This document shows, one piece after another, positions 1 through 5,888 of a DNA stretch of 8,739 nucleotides. The position numbers and the translations under genes were made by a program. The DNA lies in assembly GCA_905235495.1 (NCBI GenBank), contig CAJOMK010000040.1, positions 1-8,739 of the forward strand. The letters are read 5' to 3'. The stretch's first letter is position 1; each line of letters starts with the position of its first letter. The notes below the pieces were generated by a model. It was not told the DNA's origin. It searched no databases and saw only the letters and a program-made list of their open reading frames with translations. Origin of the DNA: an uncultured Methanobrevibacter sp. (GTDB lineage: Archaea > Methanobacteriota > Methanobacteria > Methanobacteriales > Methanobacteriaceae).

Positions 1-128
1 ATAAAATAGATATATTTATATGGAATAAAATACAGTAAATAAAATTATAAAATCAAGTTAAATAGAATTAAAATAAACTTTACTTTACTAAAATCTATTT
101 GATTTGAAAAAGTAAATTTTCAACACAA

Positions 129-136
129 TTTATACA
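129..136 (+). promoter_or_regulatory. Candidate TATA box for thiC
   Basis: TTTATACA resembles the archaeal TATA consensus. A start about 25 bases downstream would give a leader of roughly 80 bases before the thiC ATG. The whole 1-238 region is A+T-rich and has other TATA-like strings (for example near 14-20), so the choice is weak. I see no gene and no recognisable TPP riboswitch core in 1-238. Confidence 0.3.
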
Positions 137-238
137 AAATAATTGATTCTAACCTATTGGTTTTATTTGTCTATTAATTTTTAATTTTTAATTAAAGACT
201 CAAAATAATCTAGCATAATCAAAAAATGGAGAGAAAGA

Positions 239-1537
239 ATGACACAAATTAGTGATGCAAAAAAGGGTATTTTAACTGAAGAAATGAAGCATGTCGCTAA
301 GATTGAAGGCGTTAGCGAAGATTTTATCTTAAAATCCGTTGCAAATGGTACCATTGTAATACCAAGTAATATAAACAGAGATATTGAAGCATCTGGTATC
401 GGTGCAGGATTAAGAACAAAAGTAAACGCAACTGTAGGAACTTCTACTGATATCGTAAACTTCGATGAAGAAGTATATAAAGCACAAGTTGCAATTGATC
501 ATGGTGTAGACTGTTTGATGGAATTAAGTATTGGTGGAGACTTGGATGTAATAAGAAACAGAGTTTTAGATATGTCCCCACTTCCTGTAGGTTCCGTACC
601 TGTTTATCAAGCAGCTATTGAAAGTATCAAAGAACATGGTTCCGTTATTTACATGGATGAAGATGATTTGTTCAATACCATTGAAAAACAAGCTAAAGAC
701 GGTATTGACTTTATGGCTGTTCACAGCAGTATCAACATTGAAACATTGACAAGACTTAAAAGACAAGGTAGAGTAACTGGTCTCGTATCTCGTGGAGGAT
801 CCTTCATGTCAGGTTGGATTGTTGAAAATGAAAAGGAAAATCCATTATATGCTAACTTTGATTATGTTTTGGAAATTGCAAAAGAACATGATGTAGTTCT
901 TTCCCTTGCAAATGGTATGAGAGCAGGTTCCATTGCTGACTCTACCGATAGGGCTCAAATCCAAGAATTGATTATTTTAGGTGAATTGATTGACAAATCT
1001 CGTGATGCTGGAGTGCAATGTATGATTGAAGGACCAGGTCACATTCCTATCAATGAAATTCCAACCAATGTAATGATTCAAAAGAAAATGTGTTCCAACG
1101 CTCCTTTCTATATGTTAGGACCTATTGTATGTGATGTAGCACCTGGTTACGACCACATCGTATCTGCAATCGGTGCAGCATCTTCAGCAAAAGCTGGAGC
1201 AGACTTCATTTGTTACGTAACTCCTGCAGAACACTTAGCTTTACCATCTCCTGAAGATGTAAAAGAAGGTGTAATTGCAACTAGAATCGGTGCTTATGCA
1301 GGTGACTTGGCAAGTGGTCAAATCGACGGTTCACAAGACTTGGCTATGGCTGAAGCAAGAAAAAGATTAGATTGGGAAGCTCAATACGAATGTTCAATGT
1401 TCCCAGAAGCTGCACGTGCAAAAAGAGATGAAAGACCTCCTGATGAAGAGGACACTTGTACAATGTGCGGTAACTATTGTGCTGTAAAAATAGTAAATCA
1501 ATGGTTAGACCAATCTGATTCTGATTTAATTAAATAG
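239..1537 (+). CDS. thiC: Phosphomethylpyrimidine synthase ThiC (short archaeal/anaerobe form, possibly a divergent paralog)
   Basis: ThiC is a radical-SAM enzyme that rearranges aminoimidazole ribotide (AIR) to hydroxymethylpyrimidine phosphate for thiamine. The 432-residue protein lacks the long N-terminal domain of the roughly 600-residue bacterial enzyme, as is usual in archaea and anaerobes. Visible motifs are KVNATVGTS (61-69), SPLPVGSVPVYQA (113-125), SRGG (184-187), EGPGH (264-268), APGYDH (301-306) and TPAEHL (328-333). Glu264, His268 and His332 match the spacing of the bacterial metal and substrate residues as I remember them. The C-terminal Fe-S cysteines are C407, C410 and C414, spaced Cx2Cx3C. 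Asn225 sits where bacterial ThiC has Asp in its GDGLRPG loop. The ATG follows GGAG at 228-231. No other thiamine gene is adjacent. A ThiC paralog making 5-hydroxybenzimidazole (BzaF-like) is the main alternative. Confidence 0.9.
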   Translation: MTQISDAKKGILTEEMKHVAKIEGVSEDFILKSVANGTIVIPSNINRDIEASGIGAGLRTKVNATVGTSTDIVNFDEEVYKAQVAIDHGVDCLMELSIGGDLDVIRNRVLDMSPLPVGSVPVYQAAIESIKEHGSVIYMDEDDLFNTIEKQAKDGIDFMAVHSSINIETLTRLKRQGRVTGLVSRGGSFMSGWIVENEKENPLYANFDYVLEIAKEHDVVLSLANGMRAGSIADSTDRAQIQELIILGELIDKSRDAGVQCMIEGPGHIPINEIPTNVMIQKKMCSNAPFYMLGPIVCDVAPGYDHIVSAIGAASSAKAGADFICYVTPAEHLALPSPEDVKEGVIATRIGAYAGDLASGQIDGSQDLAMAEARKRLDWEAQYECSMFPEAARAKRDERPPDEEDTCTMCGNYCAVKIVNQWLDQSDSDLIK

Positions 1538-1549
1538 ACCAGCTTTTCT

Positions 1550-1599
1550 ACCCCTTCGGGGGTGCAAAACCTAGACCAAAACTTTTTCAGTAGGTTTTG
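1550..1599 (+). terminator. Tandem hairpins in the thiC 3' UTR, one with a UUCG tetraloop
   Basis: Thirteen bases after the thiC stop, ACCCC (1550-1554) and GGGGT (1559-1563) form a 5-bp stem closed on a C(UUCG)G loop, a very stable RNA tetraloop. Directly after it, CAAAACCTA (1565-1573) and TAGGTTTTG (1591-1599) form a perfect 9-bp stem with a 17-base loop. T-rich DNA follows, including T20 at 1646-1665. The arrangement suits a transcript end or a 3' stabilising structure. A separate small RNA cannot be excluded. Confidence 0.65.
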
Positions 1600-1645
1600 T
1601 ATTAAAAATTATTTCTTTCTTTTTTTTATTATTTTTTTAATTTAA

Positions 1646-1672
1646 TTTTTTTTTTTTTTTTTTTTAAAAAAA
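1646..1672. terminator. T20A7 tract between convergent genes
   Basis: A run of 20 T (1646-1665) followed by 7 A (1666-1672) lies between thiC and the convergent regulator gene. In archaea, U-tracts alone can end transcription. The T run would serve thiC; the A run, read as T on the minus strand, could serve the regulator. Homopolymer length is error-prone in sequencing, so the exact count is uncertain. Confidence 0.55.
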
Positions 1673-1706
1673 TTTACGACTATTTTATTTTTATAATATT
1701 TTATTT

Positions 1707-2642
1707 TTATCTAGTTTTCCAAGGTTTCATAGGTACAAATCCTTGTTCTCCTATTTTTATTTGACCATCAAAGAGTAAATATTCAATCAAATTATAAATG
1801 TCATCTTTTGTATCATTGATTTGAACCAAGCTTATTACGTGACGGGTTTCATTTTTCAATATTTCATTTCCATTGAAGTAACTTGCGTTTAAGAAGGTAT
1901 AGTATTCTTCAGAGTTTCTAACAATTTTGAATGCATCAAATTGTGATTTCACTTCTCTATCTATTGTAAAATTAATGTTTTCCTGTCTTAAGGTGCTCCA
2001 TGCCAACCTTTGGGCACTTCCTTTAACTCCAATGAATTTCAATCCTTCCAAATCCTCTATCTTTTCGATTGTCTTTCCATGATTTGGGGAAATCAAGACC
2101 AAATGGTCATAAGAGATAGCTGTAAAGTTTAAATCATTTTCAAAAGCAAGTAAAGGGTCGTCTAATGCTAAAATGTCTATCAAATCTTGTTTTGCAAGTT
2201 CGTATGCACTTTCGTCATCGCTACTATAGATCAGTGTCTTAAATGGCAGGTCATAGCTGATTGCTTGAAGCAGACCTGTAATGATATGTCCTCCCGCGAT
2301 TATAATCTCTGGCCTATCATCTAATCTGTTTTTATATTTGTAGTAAATGTCCAAGAGTTCATATCCTTTAGGGCTTAATTCAGAGCCGGAACCTACTGTA
2401 ATCACCAGTTTCTTCCCAAGCTTATCTTCAGCATTTTTGATTCTTCTGTTCAATACAGAATGGGAAACCTTCAATTCTTTAGCTGTCTTTCTTTGAGAAT
2501 ATGTTTTTGATAGTGATTCCAATGTTTCAAAGAATTTATAGTTGAATGAATTTCCTTCTATTTCTATCCCAATCTCAGGTTTGATGATATTTTTTTCTTC
2601 TTTCATCATTTCTCCCTGATTTTCATTATTTTTATTTGGCAT
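1707..2642 (-). CDS. LysR/ModE-like transcriptional regulator with a periplasmic-binding-protein-like sensor domain
   Basis: A predicted cytoplasmic DNA-binding regulator of 311 residues. Residues about 35-105 form a LysR/ModE-type winged helix-turn-helix: a helix pair at about 48-72, then a wing with GSGSELSPKG (84-93), the pattern of ModE-like proteins. Residues about 112-300 resemble a type 2 periplasmic-binding fold like the PBP-like domain found in archaeal regulators and molybdopterin proteins, with VKGSAQRLAW (206-215) where relatives carry a ligand-contacting Gly-Ser-Gly-Thr-like loop. The ligand cannot be read from the sequence; molybdate or tungstate is only a guess. I chose the ATG at 2642 because GAGGG precedes it by 5 bases. 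A TTG at 2645 is too close to that site. An ATG at 2606, 5 bases after GGAG, is a real alternative that removes 12 residues. It is divergent from the hexuloisomerase gene. Confidence 0.8.
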   Translation of the reverse strand: MPNKNNENQGEMMKEEKNIIKPEIGIEIEGNSFNYKFFETLESLSKTYSQRKTAKELKVSHSVLNRRIKNAEDKLGKKLVITVGSGSELSPKGYELLDIYYKYKNRLDDRPEIIIAGGHIITGLLQAISYDLPFKTLIYSSDDESAYELAKQDLIDILALDDPLLAFENDLNFTAISYDHLVLISPNHGKTIEKIEDLEGLKFIGVKGSAQRLAWSTLRQENINFTIDREVKSQFDAFKIVRNSEEYYTFLNASYFNGNEILKNETRHVISLVQINDTKDDIYNLIEYLLFDGQIKIGEQGFVPMKPWKTR

Positions 2643-2678
2643 CAAATCCCTCTTGAATTTATACTATTAATATTCTTA

Positions 2679-2687
2679 TTTATATTT
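2679..2687 (-). promoter_or_regulatory. Candidate TATA box for the regulator (minus strand)
   Basis: The minus strand reads an ATATAAATA-like string about 40 bases upstream of the regulator ATG, which would give a short leader containing the GAGGG site. The surroundings are almost entirely A+T, so the assignment and its limits are approximate. Confidence 0.3.
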
Positions 2688-2694
2688 TAAGTCA

Positions 2695-2718
2695 TTTAAA
2701 TAATTTTAAATATTTAAA
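2695..2718. promoter_or_regulatory. A+T-rich inverted repeat in the divergent promoter region
   Basis: TTTAAATA (2695-2702) and TATTTAAA (2711-2718) are perfect inverted copies with an 8-base spacer. A second TTTAAATA (2705-2712) inside it is the best-placed TATA box for the plus-strand gene, whose ATG is about 47 bases further on. A repressor site over this TATA box is conceivable, but A+T-only repeats arise easily in this DNA. Confidence 0.3.
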
Positions 2719-2758
2719 AAAATATAATATTATTATTGAGTTTTAGGTAGAGATTTAA

Positions 2759-3349
2759 ATGGAATATATGATATCCGCAATTGAAGCAATTTTAGACAAC
2801 ATTCATGATGCAGAGCAATACTTGAATGAAGAAGATATATCTAATTTTATTGAAATTATTACCACTGCAGATAATATTTTTGTTACTGGTGCAGGTAGAT
2901 CTGGACTTGCAGCTAAGGCATTTGCTATGAGATTAATGCACTTAGGTTTAAGTTCTTATGTTGTAGGTGAAACCATTTCTCCAGCTATTAATGCAGGAGA
3001 TTGTATTTTAGCTATTTCTGGATCTGGAGAAACCAATACTATTGTAACTGCAGCTAAAATCTCCAAAAATAGAGGTGCAAAAGTTTTAGCATTGACTTCC
3101 TATCCAGAAAGCAGTTTAGGTCAATTAGCAGAGGGTCTTATTTGTGTTAAAGGTAGAACAAAAGTGGAAGTGGATGATGAAAATTATCTTAAAAGACAAA
3201 TTAAAGGAAATTATACTTCTTTAACTCCTTTAGGTACTGCTTTTGAATTAACTTCCTTAGTATTCCTTGATGGTTTGGTTTCTGAACTTATGGAAACTAT
3301 GGGAAAAACCGAAGAGGATTTAAAGAATAGACATACCGTTTTAGAATAA
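2759..3349 (+). CDS. hxlB: 6-phospho-3-hexuloisomerase (PHI), SIS-domain protein
   Basis: Interconverts D-arabino-hex-3-ulose 6-phosphate and fructose 6-phosphate in the cytoplasm. In archaea without a classical pentose phosphate pathway, PHI with hexulose-phosphate synthase runs the ribulose monophosphate route backwards, giving ribulose 5-phosphate and formaldehyde. The 196-residue SIS protein shows GAGRSG (44-49), AMRLMHLG (56-63), SGSGET (87-92), PLGTAFE (157-163, with Glu163 at the position of the proposed catalytic Glu) and a final Arg-His (191-192). It closely follows the M. jannaschii enzyme, but has about 15 extra residues near 132-150. The ATG at 2759 is preceded by a weak AGGTAG; the ATG at 2768 (Met4) is an alternative. 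The synthase gene is not in the window. It is divergent from the LysR/ModE-like regulator, which might control it. Confidence 0.9.
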   Translation: MEYMISAIEAILDNIHDAEQYLNEEDISNFIEIITTADNIFVTGAGRSGLAAKAFAMRLMHLGLSSYVVGETISPAINAGDCILAISGSGETNTIVTAAKISKNRGAKVLALTSYPESSLGQLAEGLICVKGRTKVEVDDENYLKRQIKGNYTSLTPLGTAFELTSLVFLDGLVSELMETMGKTEEDLKNRHTVLE

Positions 3350-3358
3350 ATCAAAAAC

Positions 3359-3429
3359 TTTTTTTTTTTTTTAATTTGGATTTTAATTTCCATATATTTT
3401 TTTAGTTTTTTTTACTTACTTTTTTTTAT
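3359..3429 (+). terminator. Poly-T terminator region after hxlB
   Basis: T14 begins 10 bases after the hxlB stop (3359-3372) and is followed by more T-tracts at about 3397-3412 and 3420-3428. There is no strong hairpin, consistent with archaeal U-tract termination. This opens the 355-base gene-free stretch 3350-3704. Its middle (about 3430-3600) shows only A+T-rich DNA and a weak 5-bp inverted repeat, TAAGC/GCTTA, at 3570-3587. Confidence 0.6.
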
Positions 3430-3602
3430 TCAGGTTTTTCTTTCGATTTTATTTTTTCATTTCATACTAATTTTATTAACTGTTATAAATTTAGTTTATA
3501 TTCGATATATAGGCATATTGATGTTTTTATTTAATATTTCTTCCTTATGAACTATTTTTCTTAATCGTTTAAGCCCTATTTAGCTTATATTATTAAAATA
3601 AA

Positions 3603-3640
3603 CCTTACTATAAATATTTTACCTTATTATAAATATTTTA
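3603..3640. repeat. Tandem 19-bp direct repeat upstream of the importer operon
   Basis: CCTTACTATAAATATTTTA (3603-3621) is followed without a gap by a copy with one mismatch (3622-3640, C to T at 3627). Each copy carries a TATAAATA string and the palindromic octamer AAATATTT. It ends 8 bases before the operon's TATA box, where an activator or upstream repressor could bind; the TATA-like strings might instead serve as alternative promoters. Confidence 0.75.
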
Positions 3641-3648
3641 GAAAAGTA

Positions 3649-3656
3649 TTTATATA
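3649..3656 (+). promoter_or_regulatory. TATA box of the ABC importer operon
   Basis: TTTATATA matches the methanogen TATA consensus. An initiation site about 25 bases downstream falls near 3677-3682, leaving a leader of about 25 bases that includes the AGGTGAT ribosome binding site (3695-3701) of the binding-protein gene. Confidence 0.65.
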
Positions 3657-3662
3657 ATTGAT

Positions 3663-3678
3663 ATGAAAAATATTTCAT
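3663..3678. promoter_or_regulatory. Candidate operator: 16-bp palindrome between TATA box and start site
   Basis: ATGAAA (3663-3668) and TTTCAT (3673-3678) are perfect inverted copies around AATA. The site fills the interval between the TATA box and the expected transcription start, where archaeal repressors block polymerase recruitment. For an importer of metal complexes, a metal-dependent repressor (DtxR- or NikR-type) would be natural, but I cannot assign the palindrome to a known regulator. Confidence 0.5.
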
Positions 3679-3704
3679 GTTATATATAGTTTATAGGTGA
3701 TAAT

Positions 3705-4811
3705 ATGGAAAAGAAAACCAAAATAATATTAGTTATCTTAATTGCCTTAATAGCATGTGGTGTAGCTATTAGTTTATTTGCTTCTCCTTCTTCAGTCACA
3801 TCATCTGGCAATCAGACCATTACTGATATGGCTAATAGGACAGTGAATATTCCAAGTGATGTTAGTAGGGTAGTTGCTACAAGCCCTCCAATGACTACAA
3901 TCATGTATATGTTGGCTCCTGACAAATTGGCAGGTGTTAACTTCCAATGGACTGATGAGGAACTTAAATATGTTCCAGATCAATACAAGGACAAGTTTCC
4001 AGTAATTGGTGGATGGTTTGGAAGTCAAGATGGTAACTATGAGGAATTCATTGCATCAGAGCCTAATTTTGTAGTTGAATCCGTTGATGAGGGAATGGGT
4101 GTTGACCTATCCACTGTTGATGAAAGTCAAGAGAAATTCGGTTCATTGCCTGTCGTTGCCGTCACTGACAATACCAATGTGACTAAAATTGATTCTACAA
4201 TAGAGTTTATGGGAAAGATTTTAGGTGCTGAAGATAAGGCAAGTCAGTTGATTGACTTCAATGACAAATACTTATCAGAAGTTCAAAAAACTGCAGATTC
4301 CATTCCAGAATCAGAAAGGAAATCTGTTTATTATGCGTCTGGTGAGGATGGACTATCCACTTATGCAAGCGGCAATTCCCATGGCCAATTGATCAATTTG
4401 GTTGGTGGAAAGAATGTGGCTGATACTGAAGTTAGAAACAGTGGAGGGGAATTGACAGTTTCAATCGAGCAAGTCATGTCCTGGAATCCTGATGTGATCA
4501 TAGCTACTGATGAGGACTTCTATAATAAGGTCTATTCAGATTCAAAATGGGCAAATGTAAAGGCAGTTAAAGACCATAAGGTTTATATTTCACCACAGTC
4601 TCCATTTAAATGGTTTGACAGACCTCCTGGTGCGAATATAATCATAGGTGTTCCTTGGACTGCTAAGGTAATCTATCCAGATAAATACTCCAATATTAAT
4701 ATGGTGGACGCTACAAAAGAGTTCTACAGCAATTTCTATCATTATGATTTAAGTGATGATGAGGCAAAGGATATTCTAATTTCTTCTGGCCTTAAGGAAT
4801 CAGACTTATAA
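3705..4811 (+). CDS. ABC importer substrate-binding protein, iron-complex/cobalamin (FecB/BtuF) type
   Basis: Captures a metal chelate or corrinoid outside the membrane and delivers it to the permease encoded next. Lys3, Lys4 and Lys6 precede a hydrophobic segment (7-26) that could be an uncleaved anchor or a signal peptide. Leu15-Ile-Ala-Cys18 resembles a lipobox but lies inside the hydrophobic stretch. The mature part is a TroA-like, helical-backbone two-lobe fold: a strand entry TITDMANRTVNIP (38-50), YEEFIASEPNFVV (112-124), LINLVGGKNVA (229-239), VSIEQVMSWNPDVIIA (252-267) and AVKDHKVYISP (287-297), followed by RPPGANIIIGVPW (306-318), typical of this family. The length of 368 residues is normal. 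AGGTGAT lies 3 bases before the ATG. It is first in a three-gene importer operon. The substrate cannot be read from the sequence. Confidence 0.85.
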   Translation: MEKKTKIILVILIALIACGVAISLFASPSSVTSSGNQTITDMANRTVNIPSDVSRVVATSPPMTTIMYMLAPDKLAGVNFQWTDEELKYVPDQYKDKFPVIGGWFGSQDGNYEEFIASEPNFVVESVDEGMGVDLSTVDESQEKFGSLPVVAVTDNTNVTKIDSTIEFMGKILGAEDKASQLIDFNDKYLSEVQKTADSIPESERKSVYYASGEDGLSTYASGNSHGQLINLVGGKNVADTEVRNSGGELTVSIEQVMSWNPDVIIATDEDFYNKVYSDSKWANVKAVKDHKVYISPQSPFKWFDRPPGANIIIGVPWTAKVIYPDKYSNINMVDATKEFYSNFYHYDLSDDEAKDILISSGLKESDL

Positions 4812-4846
4812 TTAGATGTTTTGAAAAAGTTTAAAGGGTTTGTATA

Positions 4847-5872
4847 ATGAGTGAAAATTCTTCTTTTAGTTTTGATAATTTGATTATCTATCTGCTATTG
4901 ATTGCACTGCCTGTGTTTTTATTCTTTATATCATTCATGTTAGGCAGATATCCGGTAGCTCCTATAGATGTTGTAAAGACCATTCTTAGTCCTATCTTTC
5001 CATCTTTAGCAGTATCTCCGGAAATCAATTCAATAGTTTTTACTATCAGATTACCTCGTATCATAGCTGCTTTGCTTGTTGGAGCTTGCCTATCTCTTGC
5101 TGGAGCCTCTTTTCAGGGAATATTCAAAAACCCTCTTGTATCTCCAGATTTGTTAGGTGTGTCTGCAGGAGCAGGTTTCGGTGCAGCTATTGCTATTTTA
5201 GTTAATATGGGAAATGCATTGATACAATTGTCAGCATTTTTATTTGGAATAATATCAGTATCAATAACATATATAATTTCAAAATCCTATCGTGCAGGAG
5301 GAATATTGCTACTTGTGCTTTCAGGTACTGCAGTTTCTGCATTCTTCAATGCATTGATTTCAGGAACCAAATTCATGGCAGACCCTTATGATAAGTTGCC
5401 TCAAATAACATATTGGCTTATGGGTAGCTTATCCTCAGTTAATTTTAATAAGTTGTCAATGGTCATCATTCCGTTGCTCATTGGAGTAAGCGTCATAATG
5501 ATTTTGAGGTGGCATTTGAATGTTTTGTCAATGGGTGATGAGGAAGCCCAATCCCTTGGATTAGATCCCGGCAAATTAAGATTCATTGTTATTGTGGCTT
5601 GTACATTAGTGACTTCTGCAGCAGTTTCCATAAGTGGAATCATCGGATGGATTGGACTTGTCGTACCTCATATGACTCGTATTATTGTTGGGCCGGATCA
5701 TAAGATTCTTCTTCCAGTTTCATTAAGCATTGGTGCAAGCTTTTTGCTGCTTATCGACAACATTTCAAGAACTTTCATTTCAATTGAAATCCCTATAGGT
5801 ATTTTAACTGCAGTAATCGGTGTTCCGATATTCCTTTACTTGCTTAGAAGAGGTTATTCTGAGTGGAATTAA
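4847..5872 (+). CDS. ABC importer permease, FecCD/BtuC family
   Basis: Membrane subunit forming the channel of a type II importer, normally as a homodimer with about ten helices per subunit. The 341-residue protein shows the family's marks: RLPR (68-71), GASFQGIFKNPLVSPD (86-101) followed by LLGVSAGAG (102-110), the ATPase-contacting region GIIGWIGLVVPHMTR (264-278), and a last helix beginning PIGILTAVIG (316-325). Hydrophobic segments run through about 12-32, 71-89, 103-122, 127-144, 150-171, 204-221, 245-265, 287-304 and 316-333. It starts 35 bases after the binding-protein stop with a weak site (AAAGGG, 4833-4838), and ends 16 bases before the ATPase start, so the three genes are very probably one transcript. 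One permease gene serves the complex. Confidence 0.92.
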   Translation: MSENSSFSFDNLIIYLLLIALPVFLFFISFMLGRYPVAPIDVVKTILSPIFPSLAVSPEINSIVFTIRLPRIIAALLVGACLSLAGASFQGIFKNPLVSPDLLGVSAGAGFGAAIAILVNMGNALIQLSAFLFGIISVSITYIISKSYRAGGILLLVLSGTAVSAFFNALISGTKFMADPYDKLPQITYWLMGSLSSVNFNKLSMVIIPLLIGVSVIMILRWHLNVLSMGDEEAQSLGLDPGKLRFIVIVACTLVTSAAVSISGIIGWIGLVVPHMTRIIVGPDHKILLPVSLSIGASFLLLIDNISRTFISIEIPIGILTAVIGVPIFLYLLRRGYSEWN

Positions 5873-5878
5873 ATGTGT

Positions 5879-5883
5879 GAGGT
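5879..5883 (+). promoter_or_regulatory. Ribosome binding site deciding the ATPase start
   Basis: GAGGT lies 5 bases before the ATG at 5889 and just after the permease stop. It favours this start over the longer reading from 5820. Confidence 0.75.
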
Positions 5884-5888
5884 TATCT

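Noticed and set aside
1..238. TPP riboswitch or other aptamer in the thiC leader
   Set aside because: No CUGAGA-like or other TPP-aptamer core is visible; the leader is almost only A+T, with one small AACC/GGTT repeat at 151-162.
566..766. Minus-strand open frame inside thiC
   Set aside because: It is antisense to a strongly conserved gene and has no recognisable protein features. The same applies to minus-strand frames at 3211-3393, 3801-4028, 5401-5643, 5927-6121 and 6796-7017.
2643..2645. TTG as start of the regulator
   Set aside because: It is directly followed by an ATG with better spacing (5 versus 2 bases) from GAGGG.
3350..3602. Non-coding RNA gene in the gap after hxlB
   Set aside because: Only T-tracts and a weak 5-bp inverted repeat are present; no G+C-rich core typical of structured RNAs in A+T-rich archaea.
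5820..5888. N-terminal extension of the ATPase overlapping the permease
   Set aside because: The 23 residues are translated from permease codons in another frame, and GAGGT plus ATG at 5889 gives a normal ATPase N-terminus.
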